A model generated the notes under the pieces. It made no database searches, was not told the DNA's origin, and was given only the letters and a program-made list of their open reading frames with translations. A stretch of 64,000 nt of DNA, from contig OZ017756.1 in the NCBI GenBank assembly GCA_963969365.1, forward strand, positions 1,364,001-1,428,000, written 5' to 3'. How positions within the stretch are numbered: the stretch's first letter is position 1; each line of letters starts with the position of its first letter. This document shows, piece after piece, positions 1 through 12,800 of the stretch. The position numbers and the translations under genes were made by a program. This DNA comes from Asterochloris sp. CNOR1 (Eukaryota > Chlorophyta > Trebouxiophyceae > Trebouxiales > Trebouxiaceae).

Positions 1-297
1 TGCAGCCTGTAAGCTGGGGAGAGGGGTTTCGTTACTGAGGCAGTTGGCCCGAAATCTGAAGCACGGCAGGCTTCGGTCAGCACGCACTGAGAGCCGCCTG
101 AACCCTTGCTGAGGCCGTTTTGGTCCTTGGTTGTCATGAGTCTGCCGGGGCAGGGCCAGAGCAGCACCCAGTTGTGTTCCAGGGGACCCCCTCCAGCCCT
201 GGCCGCTTTGCTGCAAGCCAACTTGCCCATGCAGGCCACGAGGGGTCCGGCAGGCAAAGGCCTGCTGCCAGGCTCAGGAAAATCAAGTATACACATC

Positions 298-3200
298 ATG
301 TCCAGCATGAGAGTCAACGAGGGCGCAGGTCCCAGCGCATCACCCTTGCTGGACCCATCTGGCCTCACCAGCAGCCGTGGCCGTGTGGTGAAGCCCAGGC
401 AGTGGGATGATGGCACGGAGACAGCCCCACCTAGCGGTGAGCCCATATATGGGCTGCTCCTGCACACCATGCACACCTGCTTTGCTCATTAGTGGTCGGG
501 CCTTGGAATGGCCTTTTCTTGAAGTCTGGGCCTCAGAGCCACTCCTGCTGAGTGCTCAGACCAGTCGATGTGCAGAAGCTTCGCCACTGCACAACCTTCC
601 CTGGGGGTGCAGCACAGCTCTGCAGATGCATTGCTCAGCCTGCTGCCTGGTGTAGCTGGCCTGGGAAGCATGAGGCTCCCCAAGGGTGTCGGCCAGCAAG
701 CTGGAGCTGCTGTTTGCCTGTTGCCGCCTGGGAGGTCTGGTGCTTCCATTCCGCAGGTGTGGCCGGCCCGGGAGGCAGTGGCGGAGCAGGAAGGAGTAAG
801 CTCCCGCGGCGCAGGGACGAGAACTCAGAGTCGGAGCAGGACGACCAGCAGCCGAGGCAGCGCAAGTGAGCTTCATGCTGCGACGTTGGTGGCATTGAAG
901 CCTCCTGGTGCCCCGTGCCATGTTGCACACTTACAATGGGGCTGAGTGGTGCTGTCTGCAGTGCATGCTGCGCACGTCGCGGGCTGCACATTGCCAATCG
1001 ACCTTGAGAGCTACGATGTGGGTACGTGCAGCATGCTTTCGTAGAGCAACCTACTCTGAGTGGGTTCAAGGGGCTGCTGGCCTGCCTGCAGACACTGCAT
1101 CAACCGCACCACAGCCAGGTGGCCATGCATGTGCCATGCGGCGTGCACCTCCCCCCAGGCCGCCAGCTCTGACGCCACTCCTCAGCACTTACCTGCAGCT
1201 CCTCGCAGTGGCAAGCTGACTTTGCAATCCGCCTGGCCAGGCACGACCCCTGCAGATGATATGCTGCGTACCCAGTCAGGTTTGCAATACAGTCCTCTGA
1301 CTTGCTGCAGGCGCCGCGCCAACTATGCGATCAGCCTGGCTAAGCGCGGCAGCGTGCCGATCCGGGACGAGACTGGCCGCTTCATTGGCGTGCGCCCCAA
1401 GACGGCGGCCGAGCGGGCCATGAAGCAGCCTCTGGGGAGCGGTGGCATCTTCAAGAGCGCTGCTGTGGAGGTGCTGCGGCAAGAGAAGCGCCTGATGTCC
1501 ACTGGTGAGCCCTGGCAGGGGGTGCCTGTGGCCAGGCGGGTGAGGGCATGAAAGTCAGGTGGGGCACTGTAGTGACTCTCCTGCTGGGAGCAGGTACAGC
1601 AGTGCAGCTCTTACAGCAGAGAAACGCCTGGTGTCTGCCCGGTGGGACCTTGGGGCTGTGTCGCACTCAAAGGGCGCATGGTCCAGGATCAGGTGTGAGG
1701 TGCAAGGTGGCGCCTGATGCCCACTGGCAGGACCTTCGTTTTTGATGTACCACAGTGAGGAATGGGGAAGGGGGGCTGCTGCCAGATACTGCTTTGCGGG
1801 GCAGTTGCTGAGAGACTGCTGCAGTGAAGGTGCAGCAAGGTATTTCGCCTGCTGTTCATGGGAGAGGCTGACTGGCATTTAGTGGTATGGCGGTGGCGCC
1901 TGTGACGTCTGGGCAGAGGGAGTTGCCTGCAAGGCGGTGCTGCAGCAACACATGTGAGGTCTGGGGCTTTGTTTGCCACAGGCACCCAGGGCACCTGTGC
2001 AAAGGTGGCAGCTGGGAGCACCAGGGCCAAGGGCTGCTGTGCAGAGGCAGCCACAGGAGCACAATGGCGCCATTGTGCGTGCTCAGAACAGGGAGCCTTG
2101 TAACTTTTGCCCCTCTTGCTGCAGGCGCTGGTGCCGATCTGGCAGTCAAGCGCAGCCTCCTCACAGAATGAATGAGTGTATGGTATAATAGGCTGGAATG
2201 GCTGCCTCTTGCAGGCAACGGTGTCAGGCTGGCACTCCAGCAAGGCTTGAAGAACATGCTCAGGAGTGCTGACGTGGCCGCCTCTGCTGCAGGCGACATC
2301 GCCAAGCTGGCCCTCAAGCGCGGGCTGATCAAGTGTCAAGGGAAGACGCCTGAGGCGACCATGGCATCAGCCCTGTACACGGACGTCAAGCGCAAGGAGA
2401 GCAACTCTGTGTTCATCCGGCCTCATGAGGGCCTGTTCGGGCTGCGGGAGTGGGCTGACAAAGGCCTCGTCTTCAAGGTGGGCGTCCTCCACTGCTAATC
2501 ATCATGTAGGCCTAACTTGGCAGAGCCAGTGCCACCAGTGTGCAGCAACGAGTGGGAAGTTCAAGGCGACAGCTGGTGTACCACCAATTGAAGCCTTCTT
2601 CATGCAGGGACTGTCGGCTACCTGCCTTTGCTTCTGCAGAGCAGGGTGCCAACAAGCAACAGCGCCAACAAGGTGGTGGCAAGCAGGTGTACCTGCTGCC
2701 TGCTGGTGGCACTGCACAGCCCATGGAGCTGGCGATGATGGGGCTGGCAGGCCAGCTGCCTCCTGGCAGCACCAATGAGGGGCCTGGTGCAGAGGGCACT
2801 CTGCTGGCTGCCAACACCTCGACCCTGGTGCAGAAGGGACTCTGCGGTCTGCCAACACCTCAGGCCCTCACCGCCTGCACTGCCTGCCCTGCAGGGCAAT
2901 CTGGCTGGCCAGTATCACCATACACATGCTGAGCATGCATGCAGCAGCGCTTGGACAGCCCTATCCCACCTCACTCATTGTGCCCCGCAGGCAGCCACGA
3001 AGACCCTTTCACTCACCTTGCTGCCAGGCTCAGCTTTGTACCACAGAGGCTGGACCATTACTCCATCAGCAACAGCGGACACAGTTTGTCAGTCCCCCAC
3101 CGTTGTTGCTCAATCTGGGTGCCCCTGCAGAAATTCTAAGGCCCTCTGCTGGCTGCATGCGGCTGTTGGCAAGGCCCCCTGTCAGTCCTGACTTGCCTGC

Positions 3201-6200
3201 AGCAGCGCTCAACAAGCTGCTCCAAGTTCACTCACTGTGCCCTGCAGGATCCCATGGAGGACGAGGACGGCCCCATACTGCTGGACGAGTTTGGGCAGCC
3301 CGTGGTGCAGGTAAATTAGTTGATCCGCCATGCACTGACTGCCGCTCAGCTGTTGCACACCTGCTGCGCCCCTCTGTCAAACATTGCAGGCTGCAGGGGT
3401 GTGGAAGGAGCCCTCAGCTGCACAGCCTGCACACAGCTACATGCAGTCACGCTGCACACTGGCGGTCTGCCACAGGGGCAGACACCTGTGCTGGCTGTTT
3501 ACTGGGCCTTGCCTCCAAGTTTTTGTGCTGTGACTGAGCCTCCCTCCCTCCGCCGCTCCAGCTGGCATACCACTCATGTCAGGTGCTCCCTGGGGTTGAC
3601 AGAGACCAGGACTGCCTGGATCAATGTGCGTCTGCAGTCCCACTGGAATGGAGTTGCATGCTGCCTTGAAGAAGTCCTGCACTCAGTGTGGATATGCGCT
3701 GCCTGCAGGATGTGCTGCATGGGCATGGCTATGAGGAGGAGTATGATGAGGAGGGTGGCTTTGAGGGGCAGGGATACGAGGCCTCAGGTGCGCAGCCTGG
3801 GTTCTGCTGCAATGGTGGGAGGAGTCTGGCATGGACCGATGGGCAGTGTTTGTGCAGCTGCATCCGATGGAAGCCTCTCGGTGTTGACTCAGTGGGCCCC
3901 TGGCGGTGGCCGCACCCTGCAACACCTCTACCTGCTTCCGTCTGCTTGAGCTTGCATTGCAAGCTGCTGGCTGGGCTGCGCTGTTGCCTGCATGGCCTGC
4001 CTGCATGGCCTGCCTGCGTGACCTGCCTGCATCAGAGCGTATGGCTGTGACTCCAGCAGCAACCTGAGCGGCCTCCATGCCTGCCTGCAGATGGCGACAT
4101 CTATGGCTCAGAGGGTGAGTATGAGGGGTATGATGGGGTCGACTATTACGGGCGCGCCCCTCGCGTCCAGGCTCAGCCCCTCAGGCGCCGCCAGGAGGCA
4201 GAACAGGCCACTCCTGCACAGACGGCGCCGCTGCGGCCGCAGGCCAAGGTCAGCGCCCTGCCTGTCTGTTTGTGGGGCACTAGATAATGTCAGCTGCAGG
4301 AGGTAGAGAATTGCCATGCCTACACAGATGCTGCGCTGCCACACCAGGTTGCCGGTCAGTATCAGCTGCTGGGTGGGAGGGTGTCAGGTGGCCAGGCAGC
4401 AAAATAGGTGCGTTCAAGGCCTTGCAACAAGCTTGAGCCATATATGTGTCTATCTATTGTGGCCAGGCAGTCCAACTGCAGCTTGTTTAATCGCCGGTCC
4501 TGCCCAGTCTGTGCAGGCTGAGTCCCTCTCGCAAGTGCACAGGCCAAGCTACCTCAGAATCAGCAGCCTGCACAACATGCTGCAAGCATATACCTTCATG
4601 TGGTCTTACTCAGGAACCTTGCTGCCCGGGCAGGATTCATGCGAGACCCTCACACAGGATCCGCTGGAAACATTGCCCAGGCATTGCTGCTCTGCTGCAG
4701 GAGTCCCCTACCCCCAGCATCGCAGCTGCGGCAGCAAAGGCCAAGAAGGCCGCGGCTGACAAGGAGGGTAGCGATGACGAGAATAGCAACATCATGCTGC
4801 TTCTCAATGCAGCTGACCAGCTGGGGAAAGACGATGGGCCGGAGCCCTCCACTGCTGGGACCAGGGGTGAGCATGCTCTGCCAGTGCCAGGCCTTGCAGC
4901 AGTGCGTGCAGCGGGGCAGAAGCTACAGTACGCTGCCAGGCTGCATAACGTTGCCGACCGGCCTGCATCTGCATGGCGATGAGACGCAGAGCACTGGTGC
5001 TGATCTCCGCCCCATCAGGGTTCCCATCACAGTGCTGCCATCGACCCTGCTACCTCCAGCCAGAGTGGCCCAGCCTGTAGCGCCACACCGCTCACCCTGG
5101 TCTGTCAATAAGCCCATGTATGCATCTGGTGCCATGCGTGGAGAAGGCAACGAAAAAAGGTAACAAACTGTGCCTGTGCCTGCAGCACCAGGGGACGCAG
5201 CAATGGATGATGCTCACTACGCCCCGGGTGTTCGTGCTGCACGGCGTGCGGGGCCAGCTGCCAAGGGGCAGCAGGAGACCACCAAGTTCTCCCGGCCCCA
5301 CCCCCTGCAGGCAAGGCTTCACACCCGCTGCACTGCCTTCATGCGCACACAGGGGCTGCGGCTTGGCAGGTGCTGTGGGACTCTCCTCAACTGGATGGGG
5401 CACAAGCTGTTGCACTGTGCAGGACAGGCACACGCTTTGTGCGGGTTGCATGATGCACAACACACTGTCTGCCATAAATTGCCAGGGGCACCTCACTTCA
5501 CTCTGCAAAAGGGGTCATCGCATTTGCCTGCCACCATAGCAGGCACTGCGCTGCTTCAACGCCACAGCAGGCAGACATGTCATTGCCTAGTGCTCCCCAG
5601 GCACTGCCCCCCCAAGACCATCCCTGGCCTGTGCTGCTGTGGTCACTTCCACCACCCAGTAGCATGCAGCCTGAACTCAACGGGAGCAGGCAAGCTCCTC
5701 TCTCATGTAAGTCGTTTCATTGGCCAGTTCCAGCTTGCCTGCACTGGGTGCAGGCTGCCAGCGGCAACGACAAGGCGCTGCTGCGCTTGATCCGCAGCAA
5801 GAAGCCCCGTACCACGAACATGCCCCACCACAAGAGCTACCCCTCCTCCCCTGAGGTGAGCCTGAAGCACTGAGTACAATGAGCTTGGCGCCCATCAATC
5901 TGACGGTGTGGAGCCACATACCTTATCTGCTGTTGACCGTCCAAGGGCTCTGCTACCCTGTGCATCAGCACCACTCAGGCGCAACCTGATGCAAAGAACT
6001 GTGACTGCTGCATGAGGATAACATAAGCACATCAACCATCTACAAGCGCTCTGCCACCATTGCAGCCACATCTCTCCTGAGTGCAGTCTGAGGCAAGTAA
6101 CCATGTCTTCTGCAGGAGGACACCACCATTGACCTGACAATCTATGGGCACTCTGCCACCTCTGTGGGCGCCCTTGAGGAAGGAGAGGCAGGCGCCACCC

Positions 6201-9200
6201 TGGACTCTGAGGCTGTCAACATCCTCAACCTGCCCGTGCCGGAGGTGGAGGACACCGTGGAAGGTGAGTCATCTTGAAATCCTGCCTGCAATGGTGGGCC
6301 CTATGGTGAACTTGCCACAGCTGCAGGCTGACAGGTCACAGCCTGCAGCCTGGCAGTTGTGGCCAGTGCGCTGTTGCAGGGTATCCATGCTTTACAAACT
6401 AACTCTAGCACCTGCCAGCTGCATGAGCCACCGGCATCTGGCAGTCTCCTTCTGGCGCTGCCGAATGGCAACTATGGCACAGCTGCAGGACTGCTGTTGA
6501 TACACAGCGCTCCTGACTTGTTGCCTGCCAAAGCTGCGAGAATAAGCTTACACTTGGCAGCCTGCTTCTGGCTGCTGCCACACAATTGCCAATGGGCTGC
6601 TGCAGAGCCTGCACCAGCCCAGTTTCCCACTGCTTCTGGCTGCTGCGCTGGTGGCCTGACCCCTGTGACTCCTGATTGTGCCTCACCGTATGTTCTGCCA
6701 GGACCCAGCAATACTTACTTTGGCGAAAGGCATACTGCATGGTCTGCACTCTTGAGCATCATCAGCCCCTCTTTAGAGCGCAGATCATGTGTCAGCAGAA
6801 CCTGCAGGATACTGGTGCAGCCTTTCATGCCTGGCAGCATCAGCCATGTCTTCTGCAGGAGCTTCAGGGTGGTCTAGCCAAGGTGCTGGCAGAATGCCAA
6901 AAAGAATTTGGTGCAGCTTCTCATGTCCTGGCGGCTGCTGCTCACCGCAAACCTCTGGTCTTGCAGGCCCCTAAATCTGGCCTGACGGGGTGCCAGCAGG
7001 AGGCAGCAAGGCAGTCGCTGCAGTCGCTGCAGTAGTGCCTCACATCTAGCCGCTGCTGACCACCGCTACAACTTGAATCTTGCAGGAGCCCAGGGCGGCC
7101 CCGATGAGGTGCCAGCAGATGCGGACCCCGCCACTCTGGAGGCAGTTGATGTAAGCAAGCCAGCGGGGCGGACAGCCCAGGCAGCACAGGGACCCCCGGC
7201 AGGGCACGGGAGGGATGCAGGCGGCGACGACCGCAGCGACACCACCCATCAGCCAACAGAGGTGAAGCAAGTAAACCTTCTCCCTACTAGCAACAAGTTC
7301 CCTTATCGTTACAAGCAGTGATCAGGGCATCTGCTGGTTGTCTGGTTGCATTGTCCTGCAAGCTCATGTTGGCAGCAACCACTCACCAGCTCACACAGGT
7401 CAGCTGCACCTATGAGTTGGTGCTTGCCTGCTGGATGCTGGAGTTGCAACCGTTACGTGGTCGCCATCGTCGTAACACCGCTCAACAGTCACAGAAACGT
7501 TCACAGGCAGCGCTTGAAGCAGACTGCATGCCTGGCGCTTGAATGGGAGAGAACAGCGTGCCTCCACTGCGGACTCAGGCATCTGCATGCATGCAGAAAG
7601 CCCGAGCTGAGGTGGCTGTACCTGCCCTGGAGGCAGCCTGGATGTCTGATGACTGCAAGTCAGGCAGTGCAGATGTGGATGTGCGTCATACATGCTGCTT
7701 GGAGGGCGCTCTACCGTGTTGTCTATTGTTCCAGCCTGAGGGCTCAGCATATGAGCAGGCTGGCAGGCCAGAGCATGCAGGCCGGGGCTGCAGCTTGGAG
7801 GCCGGTCCTGAAGCGGCGGTGGCCTGTGTGCAGGATGGGTGGCTGGCGGGCACAGACGTGGTGCACAGGGAGCGCCTGCAGGCTCTGGAGGCCAACGTGC
7901 TGCTGCTGGAAAGCAGCCTGGGCGCCACCCACCCCCAGGCAAGCTGTCTGCGCCACCCGGCCCTGGCCTGCACGCATGTCTGCCTGTGGAGGCGTCAAAT
8001 TGGTGCTGCATCTCTGTGTGTCACACACCCAGAGCTGGGGGGTTAGCCATTCATCGGAGGGCAAGGCCACGGGAGCAGTGCAAGTACCAAGCTGCTACAC
8101 AGGTTGCAGGTGGCTGCGTCGCCTTGCGCCTTGATGCCCAGCCACCAAGGGCTGCTGTTGGGTGGACCCTGGTGCGGCTGGTCTCAGGCCCCGGTGTCAT
8201 GGCTTTAAGATGTACGTTGCGTGCAATTTCGAGCACTGCCAGAAATCTCGAGCTGCAACGCCTGCTGTGCTGAGGAGGGCTGATCAAAGGGGTTCATCAC
8301 ACCTGATTGGCAGGGCTGCAAACAGCATGCTGCCTGCTGCCTGCTGCCAGTGCATTGCACAAGGCATACCATGCTGCAATGAAATCACATGCCTGCAGTA
8401 AAGCCCTTGTGGGTACTTGCCACTGCAAAGCAAATCCTTGCTGTGCAGGTTGGCAAGGCTTGGCTGTTCCTGTCCCAGCTGTACAAGACCAACCCCAGCC
8501 CTGCCAGCCAGCAGATGGCAGAAGCTGCCCTGGTGCGTTCTTGGGAGATCTATGCCCTGTGCCAGGTAAGCCCAAGCTGTGGACTGAGGATGTAAGAACA
8601 GCAAGAAGAAGGGGCCCTGTGACTCACCATTGGCTGGGCCGTGTTGTTGCATTCACACCCCTGTGTAGGTGTTCACAGCATCTCTGGGTGAGTGAGCAGG
8701 GATTCGACCTGTTCGATGCCAAGTTCAGCATCTGAGACCTGACGCATGCTCAGATTGTCACCTTCAAGGCCGAGTAGGCATCAGTGCTGTTGCTTCATGT
8801 TCTCCCTGCTCCTTGAACAGAGAAGGCCAATATGGGAAAATCGGCTGCCCGGGAAGCAGCTGTTCCTCAGGACTTCGCTTGGCATCAAGAATGAACTGTG
8901 TTGCTGCTGCAGAAAGCCAACACGCCTGAGGAGCTGCCCCCCACCTTTGTCAGCAGCTTCAGCTACCTCCTGGACAAGATCTCAGCCCCCAACAGCGCGG
9001 CGGCAGCTGCAGAGGCTGCCTTCGAGAAGTTTGCGGCCGCTGAAGCTGTCGCTCAGGCTGCGGAGGCTGTTGCAGCAGCAGCTGCTTGTGTGGCTCCAGG
9101 TGCCCTGCTGCTGATCAGGAACATGTAAAGTGCAGCTGGTAATTGTGAGGTTTGCACCGTAATGGGGCTCGGCTGTCCTGAGAAGACATCCCGCAGCTTC

Positions 9201-9697
9201 ACCTGCACACTGAGCTGGCTGTCAGGCTGCATGTTTGCTGCATGCCTGGCTGACCCTTCAAGTCTTCACATGGGCTGCGCTTCACATACGTACTGCTTGC
9301 AGACTGGCTGGTGCTGTGTTGGCTTGGCATGTTGTGGGTAAGGCATTGCTGCCGTCCAAGTGCCTTGCATGATGCCTGGCACCTGCCTGCAGGGTCGGCC
9401 CAGCCAGGTGAGGTGACTGCTGAGCACCACTTTCAGAGCCAGACAGGGGAGTCGGGGGCTGCAGGTGGGCGTCTGCCTAAGTCTGCCACATGCTGTGCGT
9501 CCTCATACAGATGAGCACGGCCAGAGCTGCTGCCTGCTACCTCCTGTCATGCTCTTGCCCAATCATTTGGTTTGCTCGCAGGCGTGGCTGCCCCTGAGTA
9601 CCAGCCTCATCAGCACGTTACATCTGCCCAGTCGCTGCAGAAACAGCAGTCAGGGACTCTGCAACCCCAGCAGCCCATTGCAATGGACTTTTCATAA
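298..9697 (+). CDS. HARE-HTH domain protein with TPR-like C-terminal segment
   Basis: Probable nuclear chromatin or DNA-associated protein of unknown target. Exons: 298-436, 757-865, 1311-1504, 2293-2477, 2642-2827, 3248-3310, 3709-3787, 4091-4248, 4701-4866, 5186-5310, 5754-5855, 6116-6263, 7086-7261, 7735-7938, 8449-8565, 8913-9099, 9393-9464, 9582-9697. They close in phase to about 841 aa. The HARE-HTH winged helix is split between exons 3 and 4: IFKSAAVEVLRQEKRLMSTG, then GDIAKLALKRGLIK, GKTPEATMASALYTD and GLFGLREW. Long acidic and low-complexity linkers follow. Near the C-terminus a helical stretch (LEANVLLLESSLGATHP, then VGKAWLFLSQLY) resembles a TPR or kinesin-light-chain repeat. The stop is TAA. 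Two introns (after 5310 and 7938) appear to use GC donors. The start at 298 and the end of the 2642 exon are the weakest parts; an upstream exon outside the window is possible. HARE domains occur in ASXL, RNA polymerase delta and restriction enzymes. The function here is inferred only from the fold. Confidence 0.82.
2642..3247 (+). repeat. Copies of splice edges inside the HARE gene (introns near exon 3248)
   Basis: A 41-bp unit containing CCTGGTGCAG and CCAACACCTC occurs twice in tandem (about 2783-2823 and 2824-2866), so the donor I use at 2827/2828 has a near twin at 2786. Further on, the acceptor region of the 3248 exon (GCAGCAGCGCT ... TCACTCACTGTGCCCTGCAG, 3200-3247) has an earlier diverged copy at 2941-2990 ending in CCCCGCAG. 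A partial third copy ends in CCCCTGCAG near 3127. Confidence 0.6.
6931..7124 (+). repeat. Duplicated acceptor plus exon start (HARE gene, exon 7086)
   Basis: The stretch 7052-7124 holds the intron end, TCTTGCAG and the first bases of the 7086 exon, ending in GAGGTGCCAGCAGATG. It has a diverged copy about 120 bp upstream at 6931-7002, ending in GGGGTGCCAGCAGGAG. Both keep a GCTGCT(G)ACCACCGC block, a TCTTGCAG acceptor and the GTGCCAGCAG core. Confidence 0.7.
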
Positions 9698-9851
9698 GCA
9701 GTCACCAGTCAATGCGCCCTGAGAGTGAACATCAAGCTGCAAGCAACACCTCCTTGACCACCTGCTTTCATGCTGCACACGTACCCCACCCTTGCAATGC
9801 TTGGCATCTCATCAACCTCCCCTGTTCAACAGAGACGCAAGTGCCACAAGT
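9698..9851. other. Convergent intergenic gap between HARE and SPOUT1 stops
   Basis: Only 154 bp separate the two opposing stop codons, so the two 3' UTRs probably overlap. I see no further gene here. Confidence 0.7.
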
Positions 9852-12800
9852 CTAGGTGCTGCCATGTTTTTGGATGGAGTGCTGCATGAATGACAGCGAT
9901 ATGAGCAAAGCCTCCTCTGTCCTGATTGTTCTGCTTCCCTGGCTGGGGCAAGTATTGATCCAGTCATCAAATAGGGATTCCACCTGCCCCTCTCCCCTCT
10001 CTGCTGTCCAAGCTGCCTCCAGCCCTGATGGACCTCCAAAGCAGACCAACAGGTGCTTGAAGGCCTGCCTTATTGGCCCTTTCCCACCCTCCACTACCCT
10101 GCCACGCTCTGAGGTGCCCACTGTGAGGTCATACCCTTCCTGCACACAATGCGGCAGGGGCATTGCTTGAGGATCAAGTTTTGGCAGCTATACTCTCATC
10201 CTGGTGCCTGCATCGAAGTGTTTGCCGCTGGGTCACAACCCTCCTGCAACCAGGGCCAGGGCATGAGACAGACACTGATGGTCTGCATGCTCAAATGCCT
10301 GGCCCATAACCCCTCAGAGGCCATTGTCAGGGCGTGGGGTCATGCCTGCACAGGGTGGCAGGGGCATATTCAAGGTGGTAGGGACATGACTCTGTCAGGC
10401 ATCAAGCAGAGAAGTGGTGGACTGTCACACGCACTGCACCTCAGCTGCATGCATCACCTCTACAACAGAAGCGACTAGCTCTTGAGATGTGGTGCATGTC
10501 CCAGACAGAGCAGGCATCACCTTGCCACTTGCATCATTAGATGAGTGTCCCAAGCAGCTCAGGCGCTCTCTGTACATGAGAGCCATTGCGTCAGCACCTT
10601 CTCCAGGCAGCAGCACAAAGGTACACAGGCCAGGGTATGCAGTGCACCCTCCCAGTCTCTTACCTGAAAGCTCCTGCCCTGCAGAAGCTGTGGGCCTCTT
10701 TCATGTCAGGCAGCCAATCCTTTGCCAGTGCACCCTGTGCCAGCTCCTCTGCCGTCAACCACCCCTTACCTGGAAGGTGCTGCCATGAACGACTTGCTCT
10801 AGGCTGTGCGCAATGCGCGTCATGTAGCCCCAGTAGAGGCCGCACTCCTCGCGGGGCGTCTGAGGCAGTGCCAGCTCGGCTGCCAAAACCCGCTCAGGTT
10901 GTGTGGCCAGCGTCGGTTGGTTCAACTCATGCTCTGACGGGCTGTCCCCCATGCGCAGGGTGACGCGCATGTTGGTGCGCGCTGCCACAGGCAGAAAGGC
11001 GCTCTGCAGGTGAGGGACACAAGGGCATGTGCTCAAGGCAGCGGCAGGAGTCAAGTAAAGCGAGGTGGATATGGTGAGCTGCAGCTTTCTGCCTCAGGGG
11101 CCAGTGGGGCAGCTTCAGTGCAGCAAAGATGCGGCCAACTGTGTCCTGCCACACGGTGGCCTGCACGGTGCCCGCTCTGGCGTGGGGGCTGCCACAGGCA
11201 GCAAGGCCTCTGCAGGGAGGCAGGCACAGCAGGCTCAGTGCTGTAGGGACCACAGGGTGAACTTGGGCAGAGAGTTGGAGTTTGGGCAGCACAGGGGCGG
11301 CCGAGCAGGTTCTGTGCAGCAAACACAAGGACTGGCGACGGCTCCTGAAAGCAACAGAGCAAGGCAGCCTGCAACCCTTGTTGCGCTCACAAGGCGCACC
11401 ACCCTTTCACAACGTCGGCAACCAAGGGGTGCTCTGAACCTGTGGCTTATGGTTGGGTTATGTCGGGTTTGATTCTTTAAGCAGCGTTTTGCTTAGAGAT
11501 TCAACTGCACCTGCTTAGCTGTCCCATTGGCAATGCTTCAGAGACTGCATGCAGCGCTTGCCCTGCTGGCAGCCCAGCGCTGCTGCACTGCAGTCAGTAC
11601 AACACCCCGCCACTGCCAGTTCCTGTGACAGCCCCCTCAGCCCCAGACCTGCTGCCTCGCCTTCTTGCCCCCAAGATCAGCCAGGCTGCTGCCGCCTGAA
11701 ATGCTGCACACTGAATCCCCACCCTGACTTGCCTGGCATCAGATCGCCCCTGCTCAGGAGCTGCTGCCGAGAAAGCTTGATATTGCAAATGCAGGTCTGT
11801 ATGCACCCCTGCAGCTGGCTTTTAGTTCTCAGGAAGTATCGCCAAGCTGCCTGCAGCAGGCCGCACTCGTGCCCTGCCCCACGCTGGCCTGCTCTGCATG
11901 GCGCTATGTCCCACACCGTGAGCAACACTGCTCGCAGGCATTTGCCACATTGCCCAACCTTCCACGGCGCAGCCATATCCCTGATGCCAGCAATGGTTTG
12001 GGGTGCCTCAACCGTTTAAACCTTACAGCTGCCCATTCAGCCCAACCACTGCGTGCCTGGGAAGGTAGAGCGGTCGCACACCCCAGCCCCATGGCACCCA
12101 CAGGCGCCCTAAAGGTGCAAAGCTTACCCTGTCAAGCCCCACGTCCACCAGACTGCCCGCCCCCGGCGAGCTGCGCAGCACGACTCCCTCTCGGAAGGGT
12201 CCCCACTCGGCTGCCCTCATGTGGTGGGGGGCGTCCAGGGGAGGCAGGGCTCCTGCCTGGCGCAGGTCCTTGTGCATGGGCAGAAGGGCCCTGCAGCAGT
12301 GAGTTGAGGGGTCTGTGCATGATGCTGGGTGAGACCGCAGTCCAGGTGAAGGCAGCATGCAGAGGCCCTTGTGTGTGGGCAGCAAGGCCCTGCAGCACTG
12401 GGACATGATGTCAGTGCATGAGGGCTAGGACAGCCCAGGGTCAGAGCAGCATGCACAGGTCCTTGTGTGTCGTCAGCGGGGACCTGCAGCAGGACCGGGA
12501 GCTGGCCTTAGCACGGCGGGGTGCTTCAGCAGCATGCGCAGGGCCGCGTGTGTGGGCAGGCCAGCCCTGCAGCAGTGGCAGGAGGGACTGACGCATGAGG
12601 AAATGTGCAGGCTGCAGTGAGTCAGCATGTACAGGCCCTTGTGCATGAGCAGCGGAGCCCTGCAGCATATTGGCGGCCTGTCGGCGCTGTTTGGGCAACT
12701 GGAGGTGCATGGGCAACCTGTACATGCCGCCAGTGTCTGGGCACACGGGATAGAGTTGCCTGTGCATGAACAGCCAGGACATGCAGCTGCCAGGTCACGG

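Noticed and set aside
1689-2339. A 216-codon minus-strand open frame
   Set aside because: It is antisense to the intron and HARE exon at 2293, with no conserved motif and no splice logic.
7346-8134. A 262-codon open frame on the plus strand
   Set aside because: It overlaps the HARE-gene exon at 7735-7938 in a different frame and has Cys/Trp-rich composition typical of translated intron.
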